Source of the DNA: an uncultured Ectothiorhodospiraceae bacterium
GTDB lineage: Bacteria; Pseudomonadota; Gammaproteobacteria; UBA9214
Length of the DNA stretch: 7,251 nt
Reading direction: 5' to 3'
Assembly: GCA_947258945.1 (NCBI GenBank)
Contig: CAMYKJ010000026.1
Location: 1-7,251, forward strand
The position numbers and the translations under genes were made by a program. The notes beneath the pieces were generated by a model. That model searched no databases. It saw only the letters and a program-made list of their open reading frames with translations, and was not told the DNA's origin. The stretch's first letter is position 1; every line of letters starts with the position of its first letter. Below are positions 4,968 through 7,251 of this stretch, piece after piece.

Positions 4968-6365
4968 TCAATTCAGCTGGTTGCCATGAAACCAGTCGAG
5001 CTTCTCATGCAGGCTGACGACCTCGCCGACGATGATAATCGTCGGCGGCTTGAGCGACTTGCGCGTGGCGACGTCCGGTAACGACGCCAGCGTTTCGATA
5101 TAGACGCGCTGTTCACGGGTCGTCCCCTTCTGCACCAGCGCGACCGGTGTCGAGGCAGGCAGTCCGTGTGCGATGAGTTCCCGGCTAATGACAGGAATAC
5201 TGTGCATCCCCATGTAAAACACGATGGTCTGCGCGGGCCTTGCCAGGCTTTCCCAGTCCAGCTCAACGGTGCCGTCCTTGAGATGGCCGGTCACGAAAAT
5301 ACAGGCCTGTGCATAGTCCCGGTGCGTCAGCGGGATGCCCGCATACGACGCGCAGCCTGCCGCGGCGGTGATACCGGGGACGACCTGGAAGGGTATACCT
5401 TGCTCTGCCAGGGTTTCGATTTCCTCGCCGCCGCGACCGAAAATAAACGGATCGCCGCCCTTCAGACGCAGCACCCGCTTGCCCTCCCGTGCCAGGCGCA
5501 CCAGCAACTCGTTGATGCTTTCCTGCGACAGGGTATGCTGGTCACGCTGCTTGCCGGCATAGATCAGCTCGGCATCGCGCCTGACCATGTCCATGATCGG
5601 TTCCGACACGAGCCGGTCGTAGACGACCACGTCCGCCTGCTGCATCAGGCGCAGCGCACGGAACGTGATCAGGTCGGGATCGCCGGGCCCGGCACCGACC
5701 AGGTAGACCTCGCCACCGGCCGCGAAGGCCTCGTCGGTATCATGGATGGCCTCCTCGAGCGCACGCCGCGCCTGGTCTTCCTGGCCGGCAAACAGCAACT
5801 CCGACACGCGCCCCTGCAGGATACTTTCCCAGAAATAGCGCCGCTTGGCAGGTTCCGCGAAGCGCCGCTTGACGTCCTGCCGGTACTCATCGACCAGCCG
5901 CGCCAGCCGGCCATAGGCCGCCGGTATGAAGCTCTCCAGCCTGGCCCGCAACAGGCGCGCCAGCACCGGCGACGACCCGCCGGTGGAAACGGCAACCTGC
6001 ACCGGTGAGCGGTCAATGACCGATGGCATGATGAAATTGCACAGCTGCGGATTGTCGGCGACATTGGCCGGAATGTGGCGCTCACCGGCCAGGCGGGACA
6101 CATGGCGGTTGACGCCCTCGTCATCGGTCGCCGCAATAACCAGGATCTTGTCATCCATATCCGTGTCGCGGAATGCGCGCAGTTCATGCAGCACATCGCC
6201 CTGCTCCGCCTTCTGCAGGAGATCGTCGCAGATTTGCGGTGAAATGATGGTCACACGTGCGCCGGCACGCAGCAGCAGGGCCACCTTGCGCGCGGCCACC
6301 TTGCCCCCGCCGACCACGAGACACGGCCGGTCCTGCACCTTCAGGAATATCGGTAGGTAGTCCAT
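4968..6365 (-). CDS. cysG: Sirohaem synthase CysG (uroporphyrinogen-III methyltransferase / precorrin-2 dehydrogenase / ferrochelatase)
   Basis: This trifunctional cytoplasmic enzyme turns uroporphyrinogen III into sirohaem, the cofactor of assimilatory sulfite and nitrite reductases: two SAM-dependent methylations, NAD-dependent oxidation, then iron insertion. The 465-residue length matches full CysG. The N-terminal dehydrogenase/chelatase half (1 to about 215) has the NAD loop VVGGGKVAARK (17-27), the catalytic Asp104 known from Salmonella CysG, FIMPSVIDRSPVQVAVSTGG (111-130) and a dimerisation region (about 148-210). The methyltransferase half (about 216-460) has the SAM loop VGAGPGDPDLIT (223-234), Asp250 in VVYDRLVS, LKGGDPFIFGRGGEE (301-315), VVPGITAAAGCASYAGIPLT (328-347) and FYMGM (383-387). 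The position of the Salmonella phosphoserine 128 is Thr. The ATG at 6365 has GGAAG 4 nt upstream and lies 12 nt after the glutaredoxin stop, so the two are probably cotranscribed. Confidence 0.97.
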   Translation of the reverse strand: MDYLPIFLKVQDRPCLVVGGGKVAARKVALLLRAGARVTIISPQICDDLLQKAEQGDVLHELRAFRDTDMDDKILVIAATDDEGVNRHVSRLAGERHIPANVADNPQLCNFIMPSVIDRSPVQVAVSTGGSSPVLARLLRARLESFIPAAYGRLARLVDEYRQDVKRRFAEPAKRRYFWESILQGRVSELLFAGQEDQARRALEEAIHDTDEAFAAGGEVYLVGAGPGDPDLITFRALRLMQQADVVVYDRLVSEPIMDMVRRDAELIYAGKQRDQHTLSQESINELLVRLAREGKRVLRLKGGDPFIFGRGGEEIETLAEQGIPFQVVPGITAAAGCASYAGIPLTHRDYAQACIFVTGHLKDGTVELDWESLARPAQTIVFYMGMHSIPVISRELIAHGLPASTPVALVQKGTTREQRVYIETLASLPDVATRKSLKPPTIIIVGEVVSLHEKLDWFHGNQLN

Positions 6366-6377
6366 GCCGCTTCCGTA

Positions 6378-6641
6378 TCAGGTATCGGCGAGCAGCGGGT
6401 CCAGGCCACCGCGCTTGTCCAGTGCCGCGAGATCGTCATAACCGCCAATGTGCTGTTCCCCGATAAAGATCTGCGGCACGGTTCTTCTCTTGGTCAGCTC
6501 AATCATGTCTTCGAAACCATTCGGTATCTTGTCGACCATGATCTTGTCTATGTGATCCACGCCTTTCGCTTTCAGCAGCATCTCGGCGCGTATGCAGTAC
6601 GGGCAGAAGGCAGTGCAATACATCCTGACCTTGTTCTTCAT
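6378..6641 (-). CDS. grxC: Glutaredoxin 3 type (GrxC), dithiol
   Basis: This small cytoplasmic glutathione-dependent disulfide reductase has a complete dithiol active site, CPYC. In the 87-residue form it is Cys13-Pro-Tyr-Cys16, preceded by MYCTAF, with cis-Pro56 in TVPQIFIGEQHIGGYDDL and the glutathione-binding GGYDDL near 66-71. Length and motifs match bacterial Grx3. There are two in-frame ATGs. The GAGGG at 6648-6652 touches the first (6647) with no spacing but lies 6 nt before the second (6641), so I chose the second, giving a start M-K-N-K. If the first were used the protein would gain Met-Asn. It sits 16 nt after the preceding gene and 12 nt before cysG, so it is likely in the same operon. 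A link to sulfur metabolism is suggested only by proximity. Confidence 0.93.
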   Translation of the reverse strand: MKNKVRMYCTAFCPYCIRAEMLLKAKGVDHIDKIMVDKIPNGFEDMIELTKRRTVPQIFIGEQHIGGYDDLAALDKRGGLDPLLADT

Positions 6642-6647
6642 GTTCAT

Positions 6648-6652
6648 CCCTC
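6648..6652 (-). promoter_or_regulatory. Ribosome binding site GAGGG that decides the glutaredoxin start
   Basis: GAGGG on the minus strand directly abuts the ATG at 6647-6645, too close to serve it, but is 6 nt from the ATG at 6641-6639. The spacing favours the second ATG as the initiation codon. Confidence 0.6.
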
Positions 6653-6657
6653 ATTAG

Positions 6658-7251
6658 TCAGTCCTGGCGCAACAGGTCGATTTGTTCCAGGACGGGACCG
6701 GTCACCGGCTTCAACTTCTTGCGCATGACGGTGCCGATGGCATCTGTCCGGGAAAAAACCGGATTGAGCACCGGTTCGTCCAGCATGGCCAGCACCAGCA
6801 TAGCGCGGATTCGCTGCCGCTCCTGCGGCAATGTCTGCAGCAATGCCACCAGCGCCTGCCTGGCAGCTTCGTCCTGCGCCTGTTCGCCATACATCAGCGC
6901 ATCGGCCGCCGGGCCCAGCGCCTCGATAGTGGACAATCCGGCATGTGACAGAGGCAGCATGCTACTGTAACCGGCCAGCGCCTGCATCAACTCGACCATG
7001 ACATCCTGGTTCGAAGGCTTCTGCATGACCCGCTCAACCGTTGCCAGGAATGCCTGCCCGGCGGGTCCCAGCAGCCGAAGGTATTGCCGCGCAAACGGGT
7101 TGCCGCTGTCCGCCAGGGCGGCAAGCTGTGGCTGCAGCCATTCCCGGTGCGCATGAGGCTGCGGCGACTCCGGCAGGTCATCCGGGACGGCCTGCAGAAA
7201 ACCGACGTGCAAGGCGTTCCGGTGCCGCCCCTTTTCCCACAACCGTTCCCG
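6658..7251 (-). CDS. C-terminal part of a helical protein of unknown function (5' end outside window)
   Basis: The frame is open to the right window edge. The first start-like codon inside it is a TTG at 7242, with Arg-Glu-Arg codons before it, so the gene very probably begins outside the window. At least 197 residues are present. The visible part is rich in Ala, Leu, Gln and Arg and looks all-helical, with amphipathic stretches such as QEAARQALVALLQ-like helices and an Arg/Leu-rich run followed by AMLVLAMLDEPVLNPVF. No signal peptide, membrane span, metal-binding cluster or catalytic motif is visible, and only hydrophobic helix faces suggest a soluble or helical-repeat protein. I do not recognise the family. 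It ends 16 nt before the glutaredoxin start, so the two are likely cotranscribed with cysG. Base composition matches its neighbours. Confidence 0.75.
   Translation of the reverse strand, partial: RERLWEKGRHRNALHVGFLQAVPDDLPESPQPHAHREWLQPQLAALADSGNPFARQYLRLLGPAGQAFLATVERVMQKPSNQDVMVELMQALAGYSSMLPLSHAGLSTIEALGPAADALMYGEQAQDEAARQALVALLQTLPQERQRIRAMLVLAMLDEPVLNPVFSRTDAIGTVMRKKLKPVTGPVLEQIDLLRQD

Noticed and set aside
5166..6008. A 280-codon open frame on the plus strand opposite cysG
   Set aside because: It is antisense to a complete, motif-rich cysG, has no recognisable domain and is explained by codon bias of the real gene.
6642..6647. The first ATG of the glutaredoxin as start
   Set aside because: The GAGGG sequence touches this ATG with no spacing but is ideally spaced from the second ATG at 6641. 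It remains possible, adding two residues.
1..7251. CRISPR array, insertion sequence, tRNA or phage remains
   Set aside because: Reading both strands showed no direct-repeat arrays, transposase motifs, terminal inverted repeats or tRNA-like cloverleaf sequence. The gaps are short and accounted for.

Overview
The window is about 7.25 kb of compact, moderately GC-rich chromosomal DNA. Every gene I can support lies on the minus strand, so the transcriptional order runs from high to low coordinates. A gacA/uvrY-type response regulator upstream of uvrC, with what looks like the first codons of pgsA straight after uvrC, is the classic gammaproteobacterial gacA-uvrC-pgsA arrangement. Together with a trifunctional CysG and a GrxC-type glutaredoxin, this points to a gammaproteobacterium. 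I cannot name the genus from the sequence alone. No mobile elements, CRISPR arrays, tRNAs or rRNAs were seen.

From the right edge, the first group is (i) a helical protein of unknown function, cut by the window edge (from 6658), (ii) a small dithiol glutaredoxin of the Grx3/GrxC type (6378-6641) and (iii) cysG, the fused sirohaem synthase (4968-6365). Gaps of 16 and 12 nt suggest one transcript. The sirohaem made by CysG is the cofactor of sulfite and nitrite reductases, and the glutaredoxin can supply electrons to thiol-dependent steps. A hairpin follows cysG.

The second transcription unit begins in the 163-bp gap at 4805-4967, which holds a candidate extended -10 promoter. It starts with a GacA/UvrY-family response regulator (4157-4804), followed by a 7-bp GC hairpin with a U-rich tail that may be a terminator. 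After a 197-bp gap come three genes packed as an operon: a thioredoxin-fold/NHL beta-propeller fusion protein (2511-3959), a family-5-like (UDGb) Fe-S uracil-DNA glycosylase (1880-2539, overlapping the previous gene by 29 nt) and uvrC (30-1856). The start of the next gene, probably pgsA, is at the left edge (1-11).

The main departure from the textbook arrangement is the insertion of two genes, the thioredoxin-NHL protein and the uracil-DNA glycosylase, between the gacA-type regulator and uvrC. This places a base-excision enzyme directly upstream of the nucleotide-excision endonuclease. The thioredoxin-NHL protein has also lost the first cysteine of the expected CxxC redox motif. The rest is ordinary housekeeping sequence, and I found no convincing sign of a wholly new system.
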